Assembly (NCBI GenBank): GCA_937949945.1 | Contig: CALFEQ010000089.1 | Location: forward strand, 1 to 64,000 | Source: an uncultured Myxococcales bacterium | GTDB lineage: Bacteria > Myxococcota_A > Polyangia > Polyangiales > Polyangiaceae | Direction: 5' to 3' | DNA: 64,000 bases | Shown: one piece after another, positions 16,998 through 25,417 of the stretch | How the letters are laid out: each line of letters starts with the position of its first letter | How positions within the stretch are numbered: position 1 is the stretch's first letter | Notes under the pieces: generated by a model | Databases searched by the model: none | What the model was told of the DNA's origin: nothing | What the model saw: only the letters and a program-made list of their open reading frames with translations | Position numbers and translations under genes: made by a program

Positions 16998-18332
16998 TCA
17001 CTTCTTGGGATCGACGAGCCGTCCCGCGAAGAGGATCGCGCCGCGCGTCGTGTCGACGATGAAGAAGAGGAAGGGGTGGTCGGCGCGGAACTCCTCGGGG
17101 GTGCCGGTCTCGAGGCTCGTCGTGCGCATCACCGCGCCCGTCGCGGCCGCGGCCTCGGTACCGAGCTCGTCGACCGCGATCCACGTCTGGTGGAAGACGT
17201 CGCTGAGGAACAGCGGCTCGCCGCGCAGCTCGGCGATGCCCGAGAAGTCGGCCTTGTCCGTGAAGGCGATCTTCATCCCGCGATCCTTCAGCGCGCCGCT
17301 CATCGTTCCTCCCGAGCGGAACGTGAAGCGGGGGAACGTGACGTTCACGCGCTTGCGCGCGAGGGCGTTCATCCACTGCTCGAGCGTCTCGGCCGTGAGG
17401 CTCGACTCGATGCGTGCGAGACCTTGCACGTCGTCGGGCAGCACGACGAGCATCGCGAGCTGGCTGTCGCCGTAGGGCATCTCGAGGAGCTTCGCGCCGG
17501 AGACCGCGGCGAAGCGGAACGTGTCCGTGAGGTGCATCATCGGCACCGTCACGCTCTTCGTCCCGAGCTTGAACGGCTCGTCCTTCGTCGCTTCCTTCGG
17601 GAACTGGAGCGCCCAGCTTCCTTTGAACCAGATCGCGTTCGTCACGACGAGGCGCGTCTGCGGGTCGACGGAGCCCTGGGGCAACAGCTCCTTGATCTTG
17701 TCGTTCGTCTTCTTGGCGACCCACGCGTTGATCGTGCTGCGTGCCTCCTCGGGCTTCGCGTAGCGGACGGTCTCGGGCGCGGCGCCGAACGCCTCCGCCG
17801 TCTTCACGTAGTCGGGGCGGAGCGTGAAGCCGTCGTCGACCCACAGGCGGCTCGCGACGAGCAGGTCGGTGCTGCCACGTGCCTTCTGCCAAGCCGCGAG
17901 CTCCGCGCGGGCGAGGCTCGCCGCCTGCTCGGGCGAGGAGGCGAGGCCGAGCGCCGTCGACATCTCGCGCGCCGTCTCGCCGCGCGCGCCGATGTACGTC
18001 GCCCCGAGCGCGTGGCGCAGGCTCGTGCCGGACACGAGCGCGCTCTCGCCGGGCTTCATGCGAGCGAGCATCTGAAGCGAGAAGGCGTTCGCGGCGCGGA
18101 CGTCGCGTGCGAGCTCGGCTTCGTTCGGCGACGACGGGTTCATGGCACCTCCTCCTTCCGCGGTGGGCGCCCGTGCGGGCGCGTCGTTCCTCGGCGTCGT
18201 GGGCACGTCGGCGGGCGCGGCCGTGACGGGTGACGTCTCCGCCGCGCTCCGCGGCGTTGCGGATGGCGACGACTGACACGCCAGGACGGACAACGGGATC
18301 GCGAACCAGGGAAGTGCGCGCGAAAGACTCAT
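16998..18332 (-). CDS. Serpin-family protease inhibitor, lipoprotein
   Basis: About 444 residues from the ATG at 18332 (an upstream GTG at 18341 is possible). The signal ends in the lipobox LSVLAC, followed by a Ser/Pro/Ala-rich spacer to about residue 75. The rest is a full serpin fold, including NAIWFKGSWALQF, the hinge GTEAAAATG typical of inhibitory serpins, and the strand FRADHPFLFFIVD. The reactive-centre loop reads VMRTTSLETG; by hinge spacing P1-P1' is near T-S, with an Arg just before, so the target protease cannot be predicted safely. By inference it is a surface-anchored suicide inhibitor of serine or cysteine proteases. It lies 90 nt upstream of the hydrolase gene, in the same direction. 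Confidence 0.93.
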   Translation of the reverse strand: MSLSRALPWFAIPLSVLACQSSPSATPRSAAETSPVTAAPADVPTTPRNDAPARAPTAEGGGAMNPSSPNEAELARDVRAANAFSLQMLARMKPGESALVSGTSLRHALGATYIGARGETAREMSTALGLASSPEQAASLARAELAAWQKARGSTDLLVASRLWVDDGFTLRPDYVKTAEAFGAAPETVRYAKPEEARSTINAWVAKKTNDKIKELLPQGSVDPQTRLVVTNAIWFKGSWALQFPKEATKDEPFKLGTKSVTVPMMHLTDTFRFAAVSGAKLLEMPYGDSQLAMLVVLPDDVQGLARIESSLTAETLEQWMNALARKRVNVTFPRFTFRSGGTMSGALKDRGMKIAFTDKADFSGIAELRGEPLFLSDVFHQTWIAVDELGTEAAAATGAVMRTTSLETGTPEEFRADHPFLFFIVDTTRGAILFAGRLVDPKK

Positions 18333-18502
18333 TCTCGACACCTATCGCCGCTGAGGCGAGCGTCAAGCCGAGCCTCGTGATCGCGTTCGTTTCAGCGCGA
18401 CCATCGCGCCGTGCGCTTTCGTCGCGTGTGGCGCTCGGCCACGGAGAGCTCGCTCCCGAACGGGTCTGGTCGCGACGCTTCGAGCCGAGTAGGCTACCGG
18501 CC

Positions 18503-19717
18503 GTGTCACTCTCTCTCGCTCGCCGTCTCGACGCCGTTCAACCCAGTGTGACCCTCGCCATGAACGCGCGCGCCGCGGAGCTCCGCGCCAAAGGCGTGGA
18601 CGTCTTCGCGTTCGGCGTGGGCGAGCCAGACTTCGAGCCGCCGTCGTTCGTCTTCGACGCCGTGCGCGCCGCGCTCGAGAAGGGCGTCTCGAAGTACACC
18701 GCGGTCACGGGCATCCCGGCGCTCAAGCAGGCCATCTGCACGCGCACGGCGGACATCCGCGGCTGGTCGCCGAAGCCGTCCCAGGTGACGGTGAGCGTCG
18801 GCGCGAAGCACGCGCTCTTCAACCTCGCGCTGGCGCTCTACGAGCCCGGCGACGAGGTCGTCATCCCCGCGCCGTATTGGGTCAGCTATCCGGAGCAGGT
18901 GAAGATGTGCGGCGCGAGCCCCGTCTTCGTCGAGACGACGGAGGAGACGGGCTTCAAGATGACGCCGCAGGCCTTCGAGAAGGCGCTCTCCCCGCGCACG
19001 AAGGCGGTCATCCTCTGTACGCCGTCGAACCCGACGGGCTCCGCGTACACCGAAAGCGAGCTCCGCGCGCTGCTCGACGTCTGGAAGAAGAGCGAATCGT
19101 TCCTCGTCGTCGACGAGATCTACGCCGACCTCGTCTACGACGGCTTCAAGCACGTCTCCGCGGCGAAGCTCGCCGCCGAGATGGGCGGGGGGCTCGCCGA
19201 TCGCGTCATCATCGTCGACGGCGTCTCCAAGACGTACGCGATGACCGGCTGGCGCATCGGCTGGAGCATCGCGCCCGAGCGCGTCGCGAAGGCGCTCGAC
19301 ACGGTCCAGGGACAGAGCACCACGAACGCGACCGCCATCGCTCAGCACGCGGCCATCGCCGCGCTCACCGGCCCGCAAGGCGAGGTCGAGAAGATGCGCG
19401 CCGCGTTCGAGAAGCGCCGCGACGTGATGGTCTCGGAGCTCCGCTCGATCCCCGGCGTCAAGTGTCGCGTGCCCGAGGGCGCCTTCTACGCGTTCGCCGA
19501 CTGCCGCGCGCTCTACGGCGTCCCGTTCAAGGGCAAGCCGATCGCGAGCGACGAGGACGTCGCCTTCTTCATGCTCGAGGAGGCGCACGTCGCGGCCGTC
19601 CCCGGCGGCGCGTTCGGCGCGCCCGGCTACGTACGGTTCAGCTACGCCACGAACGAGGATCGGATCCGGGGCGGCATCGCGTCGATCAAGGCCGCGCTCG
19701 CTCGCGCGGGACGGTGA
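18503..19717 (+). CDS. Class I pyridoxal-phosphate aminotransferase (aspartate type)
   Basis: 404 residues from a GTG at 18503; the frame is open upstream but family similarity begins at SLSLARRLDAVQPS. Fold type I aminotransferase motifs are all present: FGVGEPDFEPP, PAPYWVSYPEQ, NPTGSAY, DEIYADLVYDG, the PLP lysine in SKTYAMTGWRIG (Lys at about 243) and RFSYA near the end. The subgroup most resembles bacterial aspartate/prephenate aminotransferases (AspC/AAT of Thermus type). Length is normal. It is divergent from the serpin gene, and the two share an intergenic region of about 170 bp. Confidence 0.93.
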   Translation: MSLSLARRLDAVQPSVTLAMNARAAELRAKGVDVFAFGVGEPDFEPPSFVFDAVRAALEKGVSKYTAVTGIPALKQAICTRTADIRGWSPKPSQVTVSVGAKHALFNLALALYEPGDEVVIPAPYWVSYPEQVKMCGASPVFVETTEETGFKMTPQAFEKALSPRTKAVILCTPSNPTGSAYTESELRALLDVWKKSESFLVVDEIYADLVYDGFKHVSAAKLAAEMGGGLADRVIIVDGVSKTYAMTGWRIGWSIAPERVAKALDTVQGQSTTNATAIAQHAAIAALTGPQGEVEKMRAAFEKRRDVMVSELRSIPGVKCRVPEGAFYAFADCRALYGVPFKGKPIASDEDVAFFMLEEAHVAAVPGGAFGAPGYVRFSYATNEDRIRGGIASIKAALARAGR

Positions 19718-20369
19718 AGCGGCGAACCGCCCCACGGCATGACGCCGCGATCAGGCGAGTGTCGTGGCTGCACCACAGCGACGCGTCTTACGCACCTCTT
19801 TACGTGCGGAGATCATTGACCGCGGTCGACCCGACGGTGCTTCCGCGGTGCGGCCCTGAACGTGCCTTACGGTCCGCTCGGTTCGGGCCCCCGAATCCGA
19901 CGGCGTGACGTCGTCAGCCGTCGCTCGGGGATCGAGCCACGCTGACGGCTCCGTTCGGCGCCGTCATGGAAGGGCATGCTTCCTTGGAGGTGTTGGGTCG
20001 AGCGGACGTGTCGACATGAAACCTTGGACGCTCGTCCGTGATTGCGGACGAATCCATGACATCGCTGTCATGGTCTGGCGTCAGGGAAAACCCTGTCGTC
20101 ACCTTCGTTCAGTCAGGACGTAGACGACCGCTTGGAAGCGGAATCCCGATCGGGACGGTTTTCGTTCGTTCGTTCTTCTTTGCGGCTGGCACTTTGATGT
20201 AAGGTGCCGCGCGGCCCTGGTCCTGCCTGGGCTGACACAGGAGGAAACGGGGGCGCGACCGAAGATCGATCTGCCTTGGATTCAACGACGGTCAACTCCG
20301 TCAATCGTCAGTCGGGGCGTCCTGGGCATGGTCCAGAAGGACGTCACCGTTGGAGAAGGAGAGCTTCGC
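19718..20369 (+). other. Long leader/intergenic region before the CxGxC lipoprotein gene
   Basis: 652 bp without a convincing gene. The middle holds three stem-loops in direct succession (20032-20101, listed separately). Just before the downstream gene there is a homopyrimidine-rich run near 20160-20180 and a strong ribosome site GGAGAAGGAGAG. I see no clear promoter boxes; a GGCAC/GGTGCC-like pair near 20187-20207 is only weakly paired. Confidence 0.45.
20032..20101 (+). ncRNA. Candidate structured RNA: three consecutive hairpins
   Basis: Three stem-loops follow each other with 2-nt spacers. P1 is TCGTCCG/CGGACGA (20032-20051, 6-nt loop). P2 is CCATGACA-TCGC-TGTCATGG (20054-20073, perfect 8 bp). 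P3 spans 20076-20101, about 10 bp around an AAAA loop with one T-T mismatch. No open frame covers it convincingly. It could be a small RNA or a 5' leader of the gene at 20370. It does not match a tRNA cloverleaf. The strand is assumed from the downstream gene. Confidence 0.35.
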
Positions 20370-21593
20370 ATGTTGTCAAAACGCTTCTACGGCGCCGGTT
20401 TGATCGCCGCGATCCTGATTCCCGCGACCCTCCAGGGTTGTGGTGAAGACAACGTCCTGTGCTGCAACGAGTTCGAGGTCGGAGCGACCATCGACGCGAA
20501 CATCGGTGGAAGCGCGCAGAGCCAGGTCGCCGTTCAGGCCGTCGCGGACTTCGCTGGTATCGCGTCGGCGGCAATCGATGATCTCACGACGGCGTGCCGT
20601 AGCATGGCGGAGGACCTCGACGCTCCGCAGGCCGACCGCGATGCGGCCGAGGCGAACACGGACAAGAAGGCCAAGATGCAGGCCTACTGCCAGCTCGCCA
20701 TCTCGGCGATCGGCAAGGCCAAGGCCTCTGCCGGCGGCTCGCTCACCGTCGTCGCGAAGGCGCCGGAGTGCAAGGCGTCCGTCAGCGCGAAGGCGAACTG
20801 CCAGGCCAAGTGCTCGGGCGGCGCGAAGTGCGATCTCAAGGCGAACCCGCCCACCTGCGAGGGTGGCCGCCTCGAGGTTTCGTGCAAGGGCTCCTGCAAG
20901 GCCAAGGCTGGCGCGAAGCTGACCTGCGAGGGCAAGTGCACGGGCAGCTGCTCGGGCTCCTGCACCGCCGAGGGCGGCGTCCGCTGCCAGGGCAAGTGCG
21001 AGGGCACGTGCGAGGCGAGCGGCGAGGCCGGCGAGAACGGCATCCAGGCCGACGGCACCTGCAAGGGCGTCTGCAAGGGCACCTGCGAGGTCACCGCGCC
21101 GGGCGTGACGTGCGAGGGCTCGTGCAAGGGCGAGTGCGACGCTTCGTGCGAGGCGTCGGGTGAGGCGTCCGTCAAGTGCGACGGCGAGTGCAGCGGCGAG
21201 TTCGAGCCCCTCAAGTGCGAGGGCGGTGAGCTCAAGGGCGGCTGCCAGGTCGACGCTCAGTGCGACGCGAACTGCGACGCGAGCGTGAAGGCGAAGGCCG
21301 AGTGCACGCCGCCGTCGATCGAGGTGCAGCTCAGCGGCACGGCGAACGCCGAGGTCGCGGGCAAGCTCGTCTCCACCCTCAAGGCGAACCTGGGCGTGGT
21401 CCTCGCGTTCAAGTCGCGTCTCGAGGGCATGGGCAAGCTCGCGGCCACGATCGGTGGCAACGCGACCGCGGTGGCCGACATCAAGGCTGCGTGCATCCCG
21501 GCGGTCGCTGCGGCCGCGGCTCAGGCCGTCGCGGACGTCGAGGCGAGCGCGAAGGCGACGGTCGACATCGCGGGCTCCGTCGGCGTCAACTGA
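20370..21593 (+). CDS. Cys-rich lipoprotein with CxGxC repeats
   Basis: 407 residues from the ATG at 20370. The signal peptide ends in the lipobox ATLQGC. Residues about 30-125 are helical and Ala-rich. Residues about 130-320 carry dozens of Cys in short repeats such as CKGSCKAK, CTGSCSGSC, CKGVCKGTC, CEGSCKGEC and CQVDAQC, with Gly/Ser/Lys/Glu between. The C-terminal 80 residues are again Ala-rich and helical. The layout resembles a disulfide-bonded or metal-binding rod between two helical ends; no named family is recognised. The strong ribosome site and repetitive composition suggest an abundant surface protein. A good terminator hairpin follows at 21618. Confidence 0.8.
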   Translation: MLSKRFYGAGLIAAILIPATLQGCGEDNVLCCNEFEVGATIDANIGGSAQSQVAVQAVADFAGIASAAIDDLTTACRSMAEDLDAPQADRDAAEANTDKKAKMQAYCQLAISAIGKAKASAGGSLTVVAKAPECKASVSAKANCQAKCSGGAKCDLKANPPTCEGGRLEVSCKGSCKAKAGAKLTCEGKCTGSCSGSCTAEGGVRCQGKCEGTCEASGEAGENGIQADGTCKGVCKGTCEVTAPGVTCEGSCKGECDASCEASGEASVKCDGECSGEFEPLKCEGGELKGGCQVDAQCDANCDASVKAKAECTPPSIEVQLSGTANAEVAGKLVSTLKANLGVVLAFKSRLEGMGKLAATIGGNATAVADIKAACIPAVAAAAAQAVADVEASAKATVDIAGSVGVN

Positions 21594-21617
21594 TCACGAC
21601 GTAGCGCTCACGGCATG

Positions 21618-21650
21618 AACGGCGTGCGCCCTTCGGGGCGGCACGCCGTT
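21618..21650. terminator. Bidirectional terminator hairpin
   Basis: AACGGCGTGC (21618-21627) pairs perfectly with GCACGCCGTT (21641-21650), and the inner GCCC/GGGC extends the stem around a TTC loop. It lies between convergent genes ending at 21593 and 21712. There is no U-tract, as is common in high-GC genomes. Confidence 0.7.
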
Positions 21651-21711
21651 CGTGCATTTGGAGTCGGGAAAGCGCGGAGCGACGCGTGCGCCGCTCCACG
21701 GGGAGGCGCTT

Positions 21712-22167
21712 CTACTTGCAGTACTCTTCGCAGGCTTCGGCGATGCAGCCGTCGCGCGCGTCCGACGCCGCCTTGCAGCGAGCGTCCGCCGCATAGCAAG
21801 CCTCGATGCAGGCGCAGTCGGTCCGGCTGCAGTTGAGCACGCATTCGTCGATCGACGCGGGACAGACGGGCTTGCGTGCGTCGGCTTGCTCGATGCAGGC
21901 GGCCGAGAACGCGGCGAGCTCGCTGCACTCGCACCGTGGCGAGACCACCGCGGCCTCGCAGATGTTGCACTGGTTGCCCGAACGGTTCCACTTCGCGCGG
22001 ATCTCGCACGCGAGGCGCACGTCGTTCACGCCGTTGCCGCTCTTGGGCTCGTCGCTGCAGCCCACCCCACCGATCGCGACGAGGGTCACTACCGTCATCA
22101 TGGACGGAGCAGCGCAGCGAACGCCGAAACGCGTCGCAGCTCTGCCGATGATTCCGAGGATCGTCAT
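21712..22167 (-). CDS. Small Cys-rich lipoprotein
   Basis: 151 residues from the ATG at 22167, with GAGAGGCGG upstream. A long n-region precedes the hydrophobic core TVVTLVAIGGVGC, whose last residue is the likely lipidated Cys. The mature part of about 115 residues contains 15-20 Cys in CxC and CxxxC spacings (CNICEA, CECSE, CSRTDCACIEAC, CEEYC), suggesting a compact disulfide-bonded domain. The family is not recognised. It converges with the CxGxC protein gene, and both are Cys-rich, so they may belong to the same kind of envelope structure; this is inference only. Confidence 0.65.
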   Translation of the reverse strand: MTILGIIGRAATRFGVRCAAPSMMTVVTLVAIGGVGCSDEPKSGNGVNDVRLACEIRAKWNRSGNQCNICEAAVVSPRCECSELAAFSAACIEQADARKPVCPASIDECVLNCSRTDCACIEACYAADARCKAASDARDGCIAEACEEYCK

Positions 22168-22252
22168 GGGTACCGCCTCTCGCTACACCTTCCCGATGCA
22201 AGAAGCGAGCGCCTTGTTCTCGGACGGGGAGACGGAGAGAAGGCGGGAGACG

Positions 22253-22559
22253 GACAGGGAGGGCGAGGGAGACAGGGTTCGACAAGGAGACGGTGAGACA
22301 GGGAGGGGCCGCCCCTCGTCTCCCTTTCTCTGGCCACCCGTTCGGGCGCTCACTCGCGAGAAGTGAGTCTCACTTCCAACCGACAACGCCTCGCGCACCC
22401 GCACCGATGATTCGACCTGTTGCCGTGAAGGAGAACAGTTGCGCGAACCGCTGCAGGTCGCCAGCGAGACTCCCTTTCCGAAGGAATGCGAAGCATTCCC
22501 TTCGGGCTCCCTGTCATCCTGTCTCCTTGTCGAACCCTGTCTCCCTCGCCCTCCCTGTC
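22253..22559. repeat. Element with perfect 39-nt inverted repeats
   Basis: The 39 nt at 22253-22291 are the exact reverse complement of 22521-22559. Weaker pairing continues inward (a second GACAGGGAG copy on each side). The core of about 230 nt is non-coding and has its own hairpins: a near-perfect palindrome GAAGTGAGTCTCACTTC at about 22360-22376, and a stem with CCGAAGG/CCTTCGG ends at about 22476-22503. It lies between the divergent small lipoprotein and aldehyde dehydrogenase genes. Architecture matches the heptamer-armed elements, but the arm sequence is different. Confidence 0.8.
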
Positions 22560-22655
22560 GCGCCGTCCTTCCGGCTCGGCCTCTCGACCGGCGAGTGAGC
22601 GGTCGTGCTCGTCGGCGCGTCGGTTCGCGCCGAGCGCGGTATGCTCGGCGGCGAG

Positions 22656-24140
22656 ATGGCCGAGAACGACAACACGATCGCTCCAGCCGCGTTGCCGCCC
22701 GAGGCGGTGCGTCTTCCCGACGGTGCGCTGTACGTCGCCGGCGAGCGCATCGAGACGGGAGAGCTCTCGTGGGTGGAGGATCCGTGGACGGGCGAACGCC
22801 TCGGCTCCGTCGTGCTCGCGACGAAGGAGCAGGCCGATCGCGCGGCTCGCGCCGCGAGCGAGGCCTTCGAGACCACGCGGCGGATGTCGAGCTTCGCGCG
22901 GCGGAGGTTGCTGGAGGAGATCGCGAAGTGCATCAGCGACGCGCGTGACGAGCTCGCGAACCTCATCGTGCGCGAGGCCGGGAAGCCGAAGACCTTGGCG
23001 CGCTTCGAGGTCGACCGAGCGATCATGACGTTCGGGCTCGGCGCCGAAGAGGCGGTTCGGATCGGCGGAGAGGTCGTGCCGCTCGACGTCACCGAGGCGA
23101 CGGCGACCGTCCGCGGTCACTACCGGCGCGTCCCGCGCGGGCCGGTGCTCGCGATCACGCCGTTCAACTTCCCCCTCAACCTCGTCGCTCACAAGGTCGC
23201 GCCCGCGCTCGCTTGCGGCGCGCCCGTCGTGCTCAAGCCCGCGCCGCAGACGCCGCTCACCGCGCTGCGTCTCGCCGAGATCGTGCGCGAGTGCGGCGCG
23301 CCTCCGAACGCGCTCCAGGTCGTGCCCTGCACGAACGAGGTCGCCGAGACGCTCGTCCGACACGATGCGTTCGCCGTGCTCTCCTTCACGGGAAGCGACA
23401 AGGTCGGCTGGCACCTCAAGTCGATCGCAGGACGCAAGCACGTCCTCCTCGAGCTCGGCGGCAACGCGGCGTGCATCGTCGAGGCGGACGCGTCGAACCT
23501 CCAGCAGCTCGCGGCGATGCTCTGCGCGAGCGCCTTCAACTACGCCGGTCAGGTCTGCATCAAGACGCAGCGGCTCTACGTCCACAAGACCATCGCCGAT
23601 CGGTTGCTCGGCGAGCTCGTCCCGCGCGCGTCCGCGCACGAGCCGAGGGACCCGAAGCTGCCGACGTCGACGATCGCCTCGTTGATCGACGAGCGCGCTG
23701 CCGAGCGCGTCGAGCGATGGATCGAGGAGGCACGCGCGGCCGGCGCGCAGGCGCTCGTGCAAGGCGAGCGTACCGGCAATCGGCTTCCGGCCGCCGTCCT
23801 TCGGTTCGACGGTGACGGTCGCGGCCTCGCGGTCGTCGACGAGGAGGTCTTCGGCCCCGTCCTCACCGTGCATCTCTACGACGACTTCGGCGACGCGGTC
23901 CGGATGGCGGGCGCCACACGCTACGGCTTGCAGGCAGGCATCTTCACCGACTCGCTCTCGCGCGTGAGGGAGGCGTACGACCGCCTCGAGGTCGGTGCGC
24001 TCGTCGTCAACGACGTCCCGAGTCTCCGCGTCGACGCCATGCCGTACGGCGGCCGGCGCGACTCGGGCATCGGTCGCGAAGGCGTGCGCTATGCGATCGA
24101 AGAGATGACCGATCGCAAGATGCTGATCGTCCGCGGGTGA
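22656..24140 (+). CDS. NAD(P)-dependent aldehyde dehydrogenase family protein
   Basis: 494 residues from the ATG at 22656 (alternatives 22641 and 22605). The whole chain is an ALDH fold: ITPFNFPLNLVAHK, KPAPQTPLTA, FTGSDKVGW, general-base Glu in LELGGN, catalytic Cys in YAGQVCIK (Cys at about 301), EEVFGPVLTV and MPYGGRRDSG near the end. It should oxidise an aldehyde to the acid. The Cys is preceded by GQV, as in succinate-semialdehyde and lactaldehyde-type members, but the substrate cannot be told from sequence. No pathway neighbours are adjacent. Confidence 0.92.
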   Translation: MAENDNTIAPAALPPEAVRLPDGALYVAGERIETGELSWVEDPWTGERLGSVVLATKEQADRAARAASEAFETTRRMSSFARRRLLEEIAKCISDARDELANLIVREAGKPKTLARFEVDRAIMTFGLGAEEAVRIGGEVVPLDVTEATATVRGHYRRVPRGPVLAITPFNFPLNLVAHKVAPALACGAPVVLKPAPQTPLTALRLAEIVRECGAPPNALQVVPCTNEVAETLVRHDAFAVLSFTGSDKVGWHLKSIAGRKHVLLELGGNAACIVEADASNLQQLAAMLCASAFNYAGQVCIKTQRLYVHKTIADRLLGELVPRASAHEPRDPKLPTSTIASLIDERAAERVERWIEEARAAGAQALVQGERTGNRLPAAVLRFDGDGRGLAVVDEEVFGPVLTVHLYDDFGDAVRMAGATRYGLQAGIFTDSLSRVREAYDRLEVGALVVNDVPSLRVDAMPYGGRRDSGIGREGVRYAIEEMTDRKMLIVRG

Positions 24141-24526
24141 GGTCGGAGCGTCGCTCCTCGCGTGTGGCGATCGAGCTCAGCCGCCGCGCCGGGTTTGCGG
24201 CTCCGCGCCGCGAGCTCATGCGCCGTGTGCCGGGAGGGAGAGCAACGCGTGCGCGGCGGCCGGCGGCTCGGCGCTCGAGTTGGGGCCCGCAGCGTAAATG
24301 CCGGTTCACGCGTGGTGTAACCGGAGTCGACACGGCCGTGAGAGGCCCCAATCGCCACCACGCGCCGCGAGGCATCGGAGAAACCGCGCGATCCGAACCA
24401 CTTCGCGGCGTGGCATCGGAAGTGCTACGCAGCCTCCCGTTCGGGGCCGGTGTCGGATCCACCGTCGGAGGCTCGACTCGGGTGCATCATAAAAGCTCCG
24501 AACGATGTTCTCGCGGAGGTAGCTCG
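24141..24526 (+). other. Intergenic region with a possible folded segment
   Basis: 386 bp without a gene. An outer inverted repeat TTGGGGCC (24280-24287) / GGCCCCAA (24344-24351) encloses an inner hairpin with CCGGTT/AACCGG arms (24301-24324) and the palindrome CACGGCCGTG (24331-24340). This could be a three-way-junction RNA or a protein-binding site for the downstream lipoprotein gene. Its 72-nt span suggested a tRNA, but the arms do not fit one. Confidence 0.35.
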
Positions 24527-25384
24527 ATGCGTGCTCGTTCCCTTTGCGGTGCAGCGCTTCTCGCGGTCGTCGCGTGCGGCTGCGGCGGCTACGAGGACGC
24601 GTATTGGCCGGGTGACAACGAGATCGTCTTCGGGATCAGCCAGCGCACGGTGGCGACGGCCGAAGGCGAGAAGAAGGAGGTCGTCGCCGGCTACGAGTAC
24701 CTCCGGCTCGCTCACAAGGGCGGCTGGGGACCGTGGGTGTTCCGCGACGGAGACGGCGAAGGCACCTGCTACTTCGAGCGCTTCGACCAGCGACTCGGCA
24801 AGCCGCACGTCGAGAGCGGCGCGGCCTCCTTCACCGGCGGAAGGCTTCCCACGCCCGGCGGGCTCCAGATCCTGGCCAACCAGCCCGACGTCTCGAAGCA
24901 CGACGGGCTCGGCTGGGAGCATGGCGACGTGCTCCACTTCGACGTTTCGGGCTTCGCCCTGCCGCCCATCCCGCGGGCGACGATGTTCGCTCCGGCCACC
25001 CATCTCGAGATCGAGTCGGTCTCCCCGGCACCCGCCGAGGGGGCGAGGGAGCTCACGATCCGGTCGACCGACTCGGTCGCCGTCACCTGGAAGCCGGTGA
25101 GGGAGAAGCCGTTCGGGCGCGTGATGGTCTCGCTCGAAACGGAGGACGACAGCGGCCGCGGCGCCCAGGTCCGCTGCTTCGGCACGAACCACTCGGGCAG
25201 CGCCGTCATCCCTGCCCACTGGGTCGCCCGCCTCTTCTCGACCGTCGATCCGAACGCGCCCATCAAGGGCCGCCTCGACGTCGCCGCCCACCGGCAGGTC
25301 ACCATCTACGCGCGCGGGGGATGGATCGTGTACGTGGTCGCGACTTCGATGGCGGAGGGGTTCGAGTTCACGGGAACGCGATGA
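24527..25384 (+). CDS. Lipoprotein of unknown function
   Basis: 285 residues from the ATG at 24527 with GGAGG 7 nt upstream. The signal peptide ends in a lipobox (AVVAC). The mature protein is mostly beta-strand-like with few Cys, including FGISQRTVAT, GWGPWVFRDGDGEGTCYFERF and a C-terminal IVYVVATSMAEGFEFTG. No domain is recognised. It is followed by a perfect 14-bp terminator hairpin. An N-terminal lipid anchor implies an envelope location. Confidence 0.7.
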   Translation: MRARSLCGAALLAVVACGCGGYEDAYWPGDNEIVFGISQRTVATAEGEKKEVVAGYEYLRLAHKGGWGPWVFRDGDGEGTCYFERFDQRLGKPHVESGAASFTGGRLPTPGGLQILANQPDVSKHDGLGWEHGDVLHFDVSGFALPPIPRATMFAPATHLEIESVSPAPAEGARELTIRSTDSVAVTWKPVREKPFGRVMVSLETEDDSGRGAQVRCFGTNHSGSAVIPAHWVARLFSTVDPNAPIKGRLDVAAHRQVTIYARGGWIVYVVATSMAEGFEFTGTR

Positions 25385-25385
25385 G

Positions 25386-25417
25386 GCGCGAAGGTTCGGC
25401 TCACCGAACCTTCGCGC
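25386..25417 (+). terminator. Terminator hairpin after the lipoprotein gene
   Basis: GCGCGAAGGTTCGG (25386-25399) pairs perfectly with CCGAACCTTCGCGC (25404-25417) around a CTCA loop, starting 1 nt after the stop codon. There is no U-tract. The heptamer-repeat arm starts immediately at its 3' base. Confidence 0.8.

Noticed and set aside
20185..20210. A TGGCAC-like sequence resembling a sigma-54 promoter
   Set aside because: The -12 GC is missing at the required spacing, so the match is incomplete.
24280..24352. A tRNA-sized (72 nt) segment with paired ends
   Set aside because: No D arm, anticodon arm or TTCGA-type T loop in the right positions on either strand.
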